The notes under the pieces were generated by a model. It had not been told where the DNA came from, ran no database searches, and saw only the letters and a list, made by a program, of their open reading frames with translations. Position numbers and translations under genes: made by a program. DNA of 17,826 nt, from assembly GCA_910579155.1 (NCBI GenBank), contig CAJTTS010000070.1, positions 1 through 17,826 of the forward strand, in the 5' to 3' direction. How positions within the stretch are numbered: the stretch's first letter is position 1; every line of letters starts with the position of its first letter. Positions 7,453 through 14,482 of the stretch are shown in pieces. Origin of the DNA: an uncultured Oscillospiraceae bacterium. GTDB lineage: Bacteria > Bacillota_A > Clostridia > Oscillospirales > Oscillospiraceae.

Positions 7453-7881
7453 ATGTCTTTGAGAGTTACGATTGAAGGCCAGGGCAGCTTCGAAGTTGCC
7501 AAGGAGTGCGTCGAGAAGGTCGTCTACAAGACCGACATCCCTCTGGACTCCAATGCCCGCACCAAGGACGTGGGCAGCACGCTGGACATTTCCGGCAAGA
7601 TCCTGACCGCCGTGGACGGCGACCCCGAGGACTCCACCCGCCAGATGGGCCTGTGGTCCATGGTTCCCGCTGAGGTCTCCCACTGCTACCGCAAGGTGAC
7701 GGTGGAGATCATCCAGGCCGGCATCGTGGAGCGGAAGTACACCTTCCCCAATGCGTTCGTGGTCAACTACACCGAGGACTTCGGCAACACCGAGGGCGTG
7801 GGTACCTTCCACCTGAACATCAAGCAGAAGAAGGATAAGCTGGCCAACATCACCATCGAGGGCGGCTATCCCGCTGCGTGA
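7453..7881 (+). CDS. Hcp/TssD-like tube protein, paralogue 2
   Basis: This protein has 142 residues, the same length as its neighbour, and aligns to it without gaps; I count about 62 identical positions (about 44%). Shared landmarks are IPxDSNAR near residue 29, W-S-x-V-P near 68, YRKV near 79, PNAFV near 99, GVG near 114, KQKKDK near 122 and IEGG near the end. Its TssD-like segment reads FPNAFVVNYTEDFGN. The ATG at 7453 follows AAAGGAG (7436-7442) by 10 nt. Two tube-type subunits of equal length could form hetero-hexamers, alternate rings, or a main tube plus a cap or effector carrier. Codon bias is as strong as in paralogue 1. An intrinsic terminator follows at 7941. Confidence 0.65.
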   Translation: MSLRVTIEGQGSFEVAKECVEKVVYKTDIPLDSNARTKDVGSTLDISGKILTAVDGDPEDSTRQMGLWSMVPAEVSHCYRKVTVEIIQAGIVERKYTFPNAFVVNYTEDFGNTEGVGTFHLNIKQKKDKLANITIEGGYPAA

Positions 7882-7940
7882 GCGGAGCACAACCCCGTTT
7901 AACCAAATCATAGTGCGGCGCGGCAATTCGCGTAAAGCAG

Positions 7941-7977
7941 AGGGCGCGTCCGACTGTTAGTTGGGCGCGCCCTTTTT
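7941..7977 (+). terminator. Strong intrinsic terminator after the Hcp-like pair
   Basis: A 14-bp stem pairs 7941-7954 with 7960-7973 (8 Watson-Crick pairs at the base, then pairs including two G-T wobbles). The loop is 5 nt, and the stem runs directly into TTTTT at 7973-7977. This should end or reduce transcription between the structural genes and the downstream J-domain gene. Confidence 0.85.
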
Positions 7978-8003
7978 GGAAAGAACACCTGTTTTGTGAC
8001 CGC

Positions 8004-8041
8004 CGCGCAAGGATCGCTGCCAGTTCAGCGGTTCTTGCGCG
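8004..8041 (+). other. Long stem-loop in the leader of the J-domain gene
   Basis: GCGCAAGGATCGCTG (8005-8019) pairs with CAGCGGTTCTTGCGC (8026-8040) over 15 bp with two G-T wobbles, extended by C8004-G8041. The loop is CCAGTT. No T-run follows on either strand, so it is not a standard terminator. It ends 13 nt before the GGGAGG ribosome site of the next gene. It could protect the processed downstream mRNA or act as a binding site. Confidence 0.6.
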
Positions 8042-8068
8042 AGGGCCATATGATGGGAGGATAATCGA

Positions 8069-8506
8069 ATGAATGAGTTATATAAGCGGCTGGGCGTGGC
8101 GCCGACCGCCACGGACATTGAGATAAAGAAAGCATATCGGAAGCTGGCCAAAAAGCTGCACCCGGACTTAAACCCGGATGACCCGCAGGCAGAGGCCAAA
8201 TTCAAGGAAATCAACGAGGCCTATGAAACCCTGAGCGACCCAGAGAAGAAGAAAGCTTACGATGCTGCCCAGCAGTCGGCCCAGAGGGAGCAGGCAAAAC
8301 GGCCTGGGGCCGCCCGGACTGCGCCGCGAGCGCCGGCCGGCGGGCCGATAGACTTCTCCCAGATGGCCGGCGGCTTTGCCAGCTTCTTCGGGTTTGACCC
8401 CAAGACCGGCGATATTACCGACGAAGCCAAGGTGTCCGGCCAGAGTCCGAAGAAAAATCCGCTGGATATGTCCGATATGTTTGAAAAATTTATGGGGTTT
8501 AAATAA
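8069..8506 (+). CDS. Short J-domain (DnaJ-like) co-chaperone
   Basis: This 145-residue protein starts at the ATG at 8069, 8 nt after GGGAGG. Residues 1-65 form a J domain: LYKRLGV, then [15 protein letters not shown] with the essential HPD tripeptide at 31-33, then [21 protein letters not shown]. The rest is an Ala/Pro/Gly-rich linker and a tail with [14 protein letters not shown] and [10 protein letters not shown]. The cysteine-rich zinc domain and substrate-binding barrels of housekeeping DnaJ (about 375 residues) are absent. J proteins stimulate ATP hydrolysis by Hsp70 partners, and an Hsp70-fold ATPase is encoded in the same cluster at 15196, so this is probably its dedicated partner. It is the first gene after the terminator and is followed at once by a membrane-protein gene. 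Confidence 0.9.
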   Translation: MNELYKRLGVAPTATDIEIKKAYRKLAKKLHPDLNPDDPQAEAKFKEINEAYETLSDPEKKKAYDAAQQSAQREQAKRPGAARTAPRAPAGGPIDFSQMAGGFASFFGFDPKTGDITDEAKVSGQSPKKNPLDMSDMFEKFMGFK

Positions 8507-9172
8507 ATGATGTGGGTGAATAGCGTAATCGGAAAGCTTTGGTGCTTCGTAAAAGCGCATAAACAAATTATTTTTGTCATTTTTGAGGTGCTGTGGTTAT
8601 TGCTTCTCTGGGTTGTCAGTCCTTTCGTCTCAGCTGTCCTCGCCCTTGTAATTCCTCCAGTTACTTCGTCTGCAATGAGTTTAATAATCGTACTATGTAT
8701 CTCACCTATATTGGGTATTTGGGAGAAAAAAGGTTGGTACGATCACAATGCGGCTTTCCTTGTCTTATATGGTACGGGTTATCTTTTAACCCTGTATCTG
8801 ACCATAGAGCTTTTACAAAAGGTGGTAGAGGCTTTCCATATTAGTAAAGTCGAACACTTGGAGTTTTCCTTACAAGCCACTGCCTTCCTTCTATATATTG
8901 TTTTCTTTTGTGCATTTAGGAATCCAAAGCAGATGCAATATTGGGCTTACGCAGTCGCATACGGCTTCTTTATACTCTGGGAATGGAGCGTAGATTGGAA
9001 TGTCGCAGACTGTACACTGTTTGGCATAGATACAAAGTTCGCCTTAGATTTCTTTATCATCCCGTTCAAAGAGGCCATGTTGCTATTTATCATTCTGGAC
9101 ACTTTTCTCAAGGCAAGAGACGAATTAAAGCAGGGAAAGAGGCTGTGCAATGAAGAAAAAAAGATTTGTTGA
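8507..9172 (+). CDS. AT-rich polytopic membrane protein of unknown family
   Basis: This 221-residue protein has about five to six hydrophobic segments, near residues 20-45, 48-72, 80-105, 122-140, 144-160 and 180-198. The end is charged, with LKARDELKQGKR. The start ATG abuts the stop of the J-domain gene (TAAATGATG); a second ATG three bases on is an alternative, and the ribosome site is weak. The last 23 bases overlap the next gene, whose ribosome site lies inside this one, implying coupling. Base composition is strikingly lower in GC than both neighbours, with many A/T-ending codons. This suggests recent acquisition or relaxed selection on expression. No motif identifies a function; a membrane anchor or immunity-type role is possible but unsupported. 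Confidence 0.7.
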   Translation: MMWVNSVIGKLWCFVKAHKQIIFVIFEVLWLLLLWVVSPFVSAVLALVIPPVTSSAMSLIIVLCISPILGIWEKKGWYDHNAAFLVLYGTGYLLTLYLTIELLQKVVEAFHISKVEHLEFSLQATAFLLYIVFFCAFRNPKQMQYWAYAVAYGFFILWEWSVDWNVADCTLFGIDTKFALDFFIIPFKEAMLLFIILDTFLKARDELKQGKRLCNEEKKIC

Positions 9173-9701
9173 TCTGCTTCTGATTATAACTGGCGGCGCC
9201 ATCGCCTTGATCAGCTACTTCTATCTGGATGGGGATATTCGCTGGTGGCTTGTTGCGCTGGGCTGCGGGATGATTCTCACATTCCTGGTTTTAGCCATCA
9301 GAGAGAGGCCCGCAGTCCCTTTGCAGGCCGGCGCCCCGATCTTCGATATGCCGCCCGCAGCCAAGGTCACAGAAGTTCTCCTGCTGAATGAAGAGGACCA
9401 GACGCTTGCCACCTGGCCCCTGTATGGGAAGGTCAGTATGATTATCGGCAGGGATGTGGGCGAAAACCGGGTTGACATTAACCTGATGCCCTCCACCTAC
9501 GCCAGCACGGTCGATGTGGAGCACGCAGTATTGAACTATACCGGCGGATCGTGGTACGTGGAAGACCTGGCATCCAAAAACGGCGTGAGCGTCCAGTCCC
9601 GTAGGGACGGCCGGAAATATAAGCTGGCCCCAGACCAGCCCTGCAAGCTGGACACCGGCGACATCATCTACATCGGCCTGGCACGGCTGCTGATCCGGTA
9701 A
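9150..9701 (+). CDS. Membrane-anchored FHA-domain protein
   Basis: This 183-residue protein has two N-terminal membrane helices (about 7-25 and 31-50) after MKKKR, placing the remainder in the cytoplasm by the positive-inside rule. An FHA domain fills about residues 78-183. The usual phosphothreonine-binding landmarks are present: G100-R101 in IIGRD, S119 and H125 in STVDVEH, and N144-G145 in SKNG. FHA domains bind phosphothreonine peptides; in type VI systems a similar protein (Fha/TagH) is the target of a kinase/phosphatase switch. The ATG at 9150 follows AAAGAGG at about 9136-9142. The gene overlaps the preceding membrane-protein gene and is followed by a second FHA gene and a PP2C phosphatase gene, which fits a phospho-signalling module at the membrane. 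Confidence 0.85.
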   Translation: MKKKRFVDLLLIITGGAIALISYFYLDGDIRWWLVALGCGMILTFLVLAIRERPAVPLQAGAPIFDMPPAAKVTEVLLLNEEDQTLATWPLYGKVSMIIGRDVGENRVDINLMPSTYASTVDVEHAVLNYTGGSWYVEDLASKNGVSVQSRRDGRKYKLAPDQPCKLDTGDIIYIGLARLLIR

Positions 9702-9736
9702 AAACCGGGAAAATAAACGATAAGGGAGATAGAGTT

Positions 9737-10249
9737 ATGGCGGAATCCAATTTGATCCGTTGCCAGAACGGGCACATGTTCAGCAAGCGGCGGTATGGGA
9801 CTGTGTGCCCCTACTGCAATATTGAGACCGCAACCAAAGAAAAGCAGGAAACCGGGCGGACGGAGGTTGAGATCGAGGAGGACCTGTTCCGTGAGGACGT
9901 GAAGCCGGTGTGCGGCTGGATCGTCTGCATCGACGGCCCGCGCCAGGGCAAGGACTACCAGGTCGTCCAGGGCAAGAACTTTGTGGGCCGGGCCGATGAC
10001 ATGGACATTCAGATTCTGGGCGACAACGAGATCTCCCGCCGAAACCACGCGGTGATCGTGTTCGACCCAAAGAAGCGGGAAACTGTCCTGCTGCCGGGGG
10101 ACGCCAACGGCATCGTCTACCTCAACGGCAACGCGCTCTATGCGCCCACTCCCCTCAACCCCTATGACGAGATTGAGCTGGGCAAGTCCAAATTCCTGTT
10201 TGTTCCCTTCTGCGGCGACCATTTCATGTGGGGACAAAAGACCGAGTAA
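9737..10249 (+). CDS. Zinc-ribbon plus FHA-domain protein
   Basis: This soluble 170-residue protein begins with a short metal-binding knuckle, C9-QNG-H13 then C24-PY-C27, a CxxxH-x10-CxxC arrangement. After an acidic linker an FHA domain covers about residues 60-165. Conserved positions are G84-R85 in VGRADD, S100 and H104 in ISRRNH, and N130-G131 in LNGN, so phosphothreonine binding should be intact. The ATG at 9737 follows GGGAGAT. It lies between a membrane FHA protein and a PP2C phosphatase and is likely a cytoplasmic adaptor in the same signalling circuit. The partner ligand is unknown. Confidence 0.85.
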   Translation: MAESNLIRCQNGHMFSKRRYGTVCPYCNIETATKEKQETGRTEVEIEEDLFREDVKPVCGWIVCIDGPRQGKDYQVVQGKNFVGRADDMDIQILGDNEISRRNHAVIVFDPKKRETVLLPGDANGIVYLNGNALYAPTPLNPYDEIELGKSKFLFVPFCGDHFMWGQKTE

Positions 10250-10274
10250 CACCGAATAGAAGGGAGCGAACCGC

Positions 10275-11114
10275 ATGACTCCTGAAACGATTTTATGGAT
10301 TCTGGGCGGATTGGCGGCCATACTGCTGCTGGTGCGATTTGTCGTACTGAGGACGCCCCGGATGTCCGGCGGGCCGGATGTCGGCTCCTCCATGACAATT
10401 GGAGGCCGGGAGGTGCAGGAGGACCAGGTGGGGACGCTCTATACCCACTCCGGGCTGCTGGCTGTTCTGGCGGACGGCATGGGGAAGGAATACGGCGGCC
10501 GGATCGCCAGCCGCGCGGCCGTAGAAACTTTTCTGGACCTGTTTAAGGATTACAACGCCTTCGACAACCCGCAGTACTATTTTCGGAAGGCGTTTACCGC
10601 CGCCAACCGGGCGATTTTGCGGATTCTGGACAACGAGCGCCGGGGCTCCGCCAGTGTGGGCGCGGCCATGATCCGGGATGGCTGGCTGTACTATGCCGTG
10701 GTAGGTAACGTGAAGGTCTGCGTTTACCGCAACGGGGATCTGATTCCCATGTCTGCAGGGCACACGCTGGATGTTCTGGCGGAGGAGAAGTTCCGCGTTG
10801 GCCGCCTCTCCCGTGAGGATGCCCTGGTCCTGCTGGAGACCCACCGCCTGTACAACTATGTGGGGCAGGACGGTTTTAAGGATGTGGAATACATTGACCG
10901 ACCCGTGGCCCTGCGCCGGGGCGATATTGTCGCACTCATGAGCGACGGCGTATACGACCTCCTGCCTTGGCGGGACATCGAGGATATTCTTGCCCATGGG
11001 CAGGACTGCCAGCGTATGGCCTTTGAAATCACAGAGCGGGTCAATACCATGGCCGCGGAGCATAAGGACAATGCCAGCGTGATTCTGGTGCGCTGGAACG
11101 GAGGCGGGCAATGA
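10275..11114 (+). CDS. Membrane-anchored PP2C-family Ser/Thr phosphatase
   Basis: This 279-residue protein has one N-terminal membrane helix (about 5-24) and a cytoplasmic PPM/PP2C domain (about 38-275). The metal-binding motifs are all visible: QED with D50, ADGMG with D67, SDGV with D224 and KDNAS with D265. Catalytic manganese or magnesium binding should therefore be intact. PP2C enzymes reverse Ser/Thr phosphorylation; with two FHA genes upstream, the substrates are probably phosphothreonine proteins read by those domains. This parallels the PppA phosphatase of type VI systems. The ATG at 10275 follows AGGGAGCG. The stop overlaps the next start by 4 nt (ATGA), coupling it to the pseudophosphatase. 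No Ser/Thr kinase gene is present in the window. Confidence 0.9.
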   Translation: MTPETILWILGGLAAILLLVRFVVLRTPRMSGGPDVGSSMTIGGREVQEDQVGTLYTHSGLLAVLADGMGKEYGGRIASRAAVETFLDLFKDYNAFDNPQYYFRKAFTAANRAILRILDNERRGSASVGAAMIRDGWLYYAVVGNVKVCVYRNGDLIPMSAGHTLDVLAEEKFRVGRLSREDALVLLETHRLYNYVGQDGFKDVEYIDRPVALRRGDIVALMSDGVYDLLPWRDIEDILAHGQDCQRMAFEITERVNTMAAEHKDNASVILVRWNGGGQ

Positions 11115-12994
11115 GAAAACAGAACTCGGAGTTTCTGACTGCCTTTACCTCAGAGGCCAGCCGTAAAATAAAAAATACGGATTTTTTCGGCTTTGTAGAG
11201 CTTGATAAATTTGCCTGCTATGTGATTGCCGACGGCATTGACGACGATGTGGACGCAATCAGCGCCAAGCTGGCGGTGGATACCGTCGTTTCGGCCTTTA
11301 TGGAGTCCCCCTCCATGAGCAAGCGGGCGGTGCGCCGGTATCTGCGGGCCGCCAACCGGGCCCTGCTCACGGCCCGCAGCAAGATGAAGCTGAAGGCGTC
11401 CGTGACGGTGCTGGTCACCAACTATGTAAAACTGCGCTACGGGCAGGCGGGCAACACCCGGTTCCGGCTCTACCGGGACGGCTTCCTGCGGATGCAGAGC
11501 CAGGACAGCTCCCTGAGCATGGATATGGTCCGGGAGGAAAAGCTGGAGCAGGACAAGCTGGCCCAGCATGAGGAGCGCCATAATCTTTACTGCTACCTGG
11601 GCCAGGAAAAGGGCTTCTCCCCCTACATATCCAAAAAGTTCAAGCTGGCCAACGCCGACGCCGCTGCCCTCTATACCCGGGGCATCTGGGAAAACGTAGA
11701 CGAGGGCGAGCTGAAGGACGTATTTGCGGAGGCCTCCGACGAGCCGCAGCCCATTGTGGACTCGGTGGAGGATATGCTCCTCTCCCGCCAGCCGGAGGGG
11801 CTGGAGAAGTACACCTTTGCCACCATTTTCTTCAACAAGATTTTTGTTGACCCAAACCGCAAGCGGAAGATCCGCAAGATTTTGATGATCGCCATACCCA
11901 TTCTCCTGGTGCTGGTGATTTTGACCGTTGTGCTGCTGGTCCTGCACAACAATCGGAAGAAAGATATTGCGGCCATGGAGCAGAGCTTCTATGACGCGAT
12001 AGAGTACATTCAGGCCGACAATTACCCGCGGGCCAAAACGGAGTGCCAGAACGCCCTGGACCTGGCCAACAAACTGAAGGATGAAGAAATCCAAACCGAC
12101 GCTTCCAACTACATGAAGCTGATCGAGAGCGTCATTGCCGGCGACACTGACCTCAACGACGGAGAATACCGGGACGCGCAGCGCAACTACCTCAACGCAC
12201 AGAACCGCTCCCGCTATGCCGATAACCTGGGCCTGGACTACATTCAGGACCGCCTGGAGCAGACGGGCCAGTATATCACCGTCTATGACCTGATCGCCCT
12301 TGGGGACACACTGGTGACCAATCTCCAGTATGACAAGGCGGAAGAGCAGTACGCCGCCGCCCAGCTTCTGGCCGGGAGCATCTACTTCACCGAGGGCCGG
12401 GACAGCGCCATCGCCGCGCTGGAGCGCCTGTATGAAACTATGAAGCAGGAGCAGGCGGATAATGCGGCGGCACAACAGCAGGCGTCTGAAGCGCAGTCTG
12501 CGGCAGCGGGTGTGCTGTCCGAGGGCGACGCCGCCTTTGCCAAGGGTGATTATACCTCCGCCCTCGCCTACTACACCACCTCCCTCCAGAAATATACGGA
12601 GCTGGAGGACGAGGTGCAGGTGGCCACCCTGCTGGTTAAAATTGCCGCGACCGAGGAAAAGATTGACGCCCAGCAGGCCCTGGCTGCGGAAGCTGAGGAA
12701 TATATGTCTTTGGCGGAGGCGGCCTACTTGGAGAAGAACTATGTCCAGGCCAAGAAATACTACCTGCTGGCAAAGGACGTCTATTCCAGTATGCAGAACG
12801 ACGATAAGGTCGCTGAGGTCTCCCGCAGGATGGAGCTGGTGGAAATGGGCATCAGCGCGGAAGAGGAGGCTGCCCGGAAGGCGGCAGAGGAACAGGCTCG
12901 GCTGGAGCAGGAGGAGGCCGCTAAAAACGCCGGACAGGATGGCCAGGACGGGCAGGCTCCCTCTGCGCCGGTTCCGCCGGAGGCGGTGGGCTGA
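11111..12994 (+). CDS. PP2C-like pseudophosphatase with membrane span and TPR-like tail
   Basis: This 627-residue protein has three parts. Residues 1-245 follow the PP2C fold and line up with the preceding phosphatase: NTD with D24, and ADGIDDD at 40-46 in place of ADGMG. The later metal sites are lost: the SDGV position reads TRGI with R190, and KDN reads KYT with Y234. It is therefore probably catalytically dead. A basic stretch RKRKIRK precedes one membrane helix at about 257-280. The remaining 340 residues hold about five TPR-like helical repeats (for example YIQADNYPRAKTECQNAL and GDYTSALAYYTTSL), then an Ala/Glu-rich coiled tail and a Pro/Gly end. With the N-terminus inside, the TPR part would lie outside the membrane. 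It may carry signals across the membrane or act as a decoy or scaffold for phosphoproteins. That is inference. Confidence 0.85.
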   Translation: MRKQNSEFLTAFTSEASRKIKNTDFFGFVELDKFACYVIADGIDDDVDAISAKLAVDTVVSAFMESPSMSKRAVRRYLRAANRALLTARSKMKLKASVTVLVTNYVKLRYGQAGNTRFRLYRDGFLRMQSQDSSLSMDMVREEKLEQDKLAQHEERHNLYCYLGQEKGFSPYISKKFKLANADAAALYTRGIWENVDEGELKDVFAEASDEPQPIVDSVEDMLLSRQPEGLEKYTFATIFFNKIFVDPNRKRKIRKILMIAIPILLVLVILTVVLLVLHNNRKKDIAAMEQSFYDAIEYIQADNYPRAKTECQNALDLANKLKDEEIQTDASNYMKLIESVIAGDTDLNDGEYRDAQRNYLNAQNRSRYADNLGLDYIQDRLEQTGQYITVYDLIALGDTLVTNLQYDKAEEQYAAAQLLAGSIYFTEGRDSAIAALERLYETMKQEQADNAAAQQQASEAQSAAAGVLSEGDAAFAKGDYTSALAYYTTSLQKYTELEDEVQVATLLVKIAATEEKIDAQQALAAEAEEYMSLAEAAYLEKNYVQAKKYYLLAKDVYSSMQNDDKVAEVSRRMELVEMGISAEEEAARKAAEEQARLEQEEAAKNAGQDGQDGQAPSAPVPPEAVG

Positions 12995-13168
12995 GCCTGG
13001 TATCCTGTCAGTAGTGATTTGGGCCGGTTTGGATGATGCGATTCTTTTATGCAGGCTGTCAGACTGTAAAATTCGGCTGCCGTTTGCCGGAAAAGCGGCT
13101 GTCTCAGTACCAGCACAGGCTTCAGCAAGGGGCTGCTGTTCTATGATATGAGACTTCTTGGAGGGATT

Positions 13169-14470
13169 ATGGCGGAAAGTGTATTTGAACCTGGCCTGGA
13201 TATGGAGGAGTATCTGGCAAAACGCGCCTTGGAGATTCCGGATCTGGGTGAGCGGAAGCTGTTTAAGGATGTGGTGGAAAAGCTGCTGATCGAGCTGTAT
13301 CACTACACCCGGGGGGAGTACGCCGCCCTGGAGGCGCGGGTGTTCGGTGAGCTCCAGTCCGTCCAAAGCGATTATGCCATTTACATCGGCATGACAGACC
13401 GGGCGCACTATGACGCCACCGACCCGTTCCTCCATCCCATCCTCCCCTCGGACACGGAGAAGCGCGTCCACTCAGTGGAAGAACTGCAAAAGTGCCTGCG
13501 TGCCAATCAGCCTTACCCTCTTTACTCCGTTTTTCTTGAGACGGACTATCAGACCATTCAGGAATTTTCTGTTCCCGGGCACGTTTATCATGGCACCGTC
13601 TTTACGGAGCATGGCCAGTACAGGGCCAAGTATACCGTACAGCCGGATACTGCCTACCGAAAGCAGATTGAGCATTTATATCATATTTTTACGGCCAATT
13701 ACCTGCCCTGGTCTACGGTGTGCGCCGCCTACCTCCACAAATTCTTCCAGGTCAATTTGATCGCGGTGGAGGATATCGACCCCAAGGAAACCATCCAGGA
13801 AATCCGTGTGGATTTTGAGGGGTACGCCGCCCATGTCCGGTACGACTGCTTCCCGCTGTGGAATCTGGCGCCGGTTTCTGAGAAAACCAGCACCTACCCG
13901 GAGCCCTGCATGGACCGGACGAACTATGACCACCGTATCTTTGCCCACCGGCTGATGGAGGACCGCCAGTACCTGGTGGCCAATACCGATGTGGAGATCA
14001 CCAACGTCCGGCGGCTGGAGGGCGACCTGTTCATCACTTGTCCGGAGGAGAACCCGTATCAGTGGATGCTCTACCGGGTGGACCGACCCAGCAAGCAGTC
14101 GCACACCTCCTATCCGGTCCTGTCCAACCTCAGCCGGGAGAGCTTTGCCGGGAACCTGTCCGACCGCTACCGGCGCGGGATCAAGACCAAGGCAGAGATT
14201 TCCCGGATTCTGGCCGCATACAGTTATGAGGACTATGTCGTGTTCCAGAATGTGACCCTGGAGGCATCCGCTGACGCGCGATGCCAGACCTATCCCATGG
14301 ACGACTTCATTCTGGACGAGCTGAGAACCGAGAAGGCCGGCATGACCATGACCCTCACCTTCTCCTCCAAACAGCCGGAGCATTTCCTCACCCTGGACAT
14401 CATGAGCTTTCTGGTTTCACAGGTGCAGAGCCTTTTCCCGGAATATGTCTGCCAGGGGAAGCTGGTATAG
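13169..14470 (+). CDS. Conserved-looking soluble protein of unknown family
   Basis: This 433-residue soluble protein has no signal peptide, membrane span or catalytic motif that I recognise. The ATG at 13169 was preferred because GGAGGG lies just upstream (13160-13165). An in-frame ATG at 13148 adds seven residues but has no ribosome site at a useful distance. The N-terminal 70 residues are helical and acidic; the rest is a mixed alpha/beta, aromatic-rich sequence with segments such as FPLWNLAP, NPYQWMLYRVD and the C-terminal LDIMSFLVSQVQSLFP. Length is near that of type VI TssK (about 440), but I see no diagnostic TssK, TssF or TssG pattern. It overlaps no neighbour but lies 12 nt before the next gene. 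Position between the signalling module and the Hsp70 suggests an assembly or baseplate-type role; this is a guess. Confidence 0.75.
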   Translation: MAESVFEPGLDMEEYLAKRALEIPDLGERKLFKDVVEKLLIELYHYTRGEYAALEARVFGELQSVQSDYAIYIGMTDRAHYDATDPFLHPILPSDTEKRVHSVEELQKCLRANQPYPLYSVFLETDYQTIQEFSVPGHVYHGTVFTEHGQYRAKYTVQPDTAYRKQIEHLYHIFTANYLPWSTVCAAYLHKFFQVNLIAVEDIDPKETIQEIRVDFEGYAAHVRYDCFPLWNLAPVSEKTSTYPEPCMDRTNYDHRIFAHRLMEDRQYLVANTDVEITNVRRLEGDLFITCPEENPYQWMLYRVDRPSKQSHTSYPVLSNLSRESFAGNLSDRYRRGIKTKAEISRILAAYSYEDYVVFQNVTLEASADARCQTYPMDDFILDELRTEKAGMTMTLTFSSKQPEHFLTLDIMSFLVSQVQSLFPEYVCQGKLV

Positions 14471-14482
14471 GGAGGGCTGACG

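Noticed and set aside
8004..8041. Stem-loop as a second intrinsic terminator or a tRNA/riboswitch
   Set aside because: No T-tract on either strand, only a single hairpin, and no cloverleaf or known aptamer core.
13148..13168. Upstream ATG at 13148 for the 433-residue protein
   Set aside because: No ribosome site within normal distance; GGAGGG at 13160-13165 serves the ATG at 13169, though with short spacing.
12995..13168. Possible frameshifted or missing small gene between the pseudophosphatase and the 433-residue protein
   Set aside because: Frames here show no ribosome site or coding-like composition, and the upstream protein ends naturally with a Pro-rich tail. I see nothing functional in this 174-bp gap.
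11150..13471. 773-codon minus-strand open frame opposite the pseudophosphatase
   Set aside because: Low-complexity antisense translation of GC-rich codons; it crosses a plus-strand gene boundary and shows no recognisable motifs.
13169..14470. Assignment of the 433-residue protein as TssK because of its length
   Set aside because: Length alone is not evidence; no TssK shoulder, neck or head pattern was recognised.
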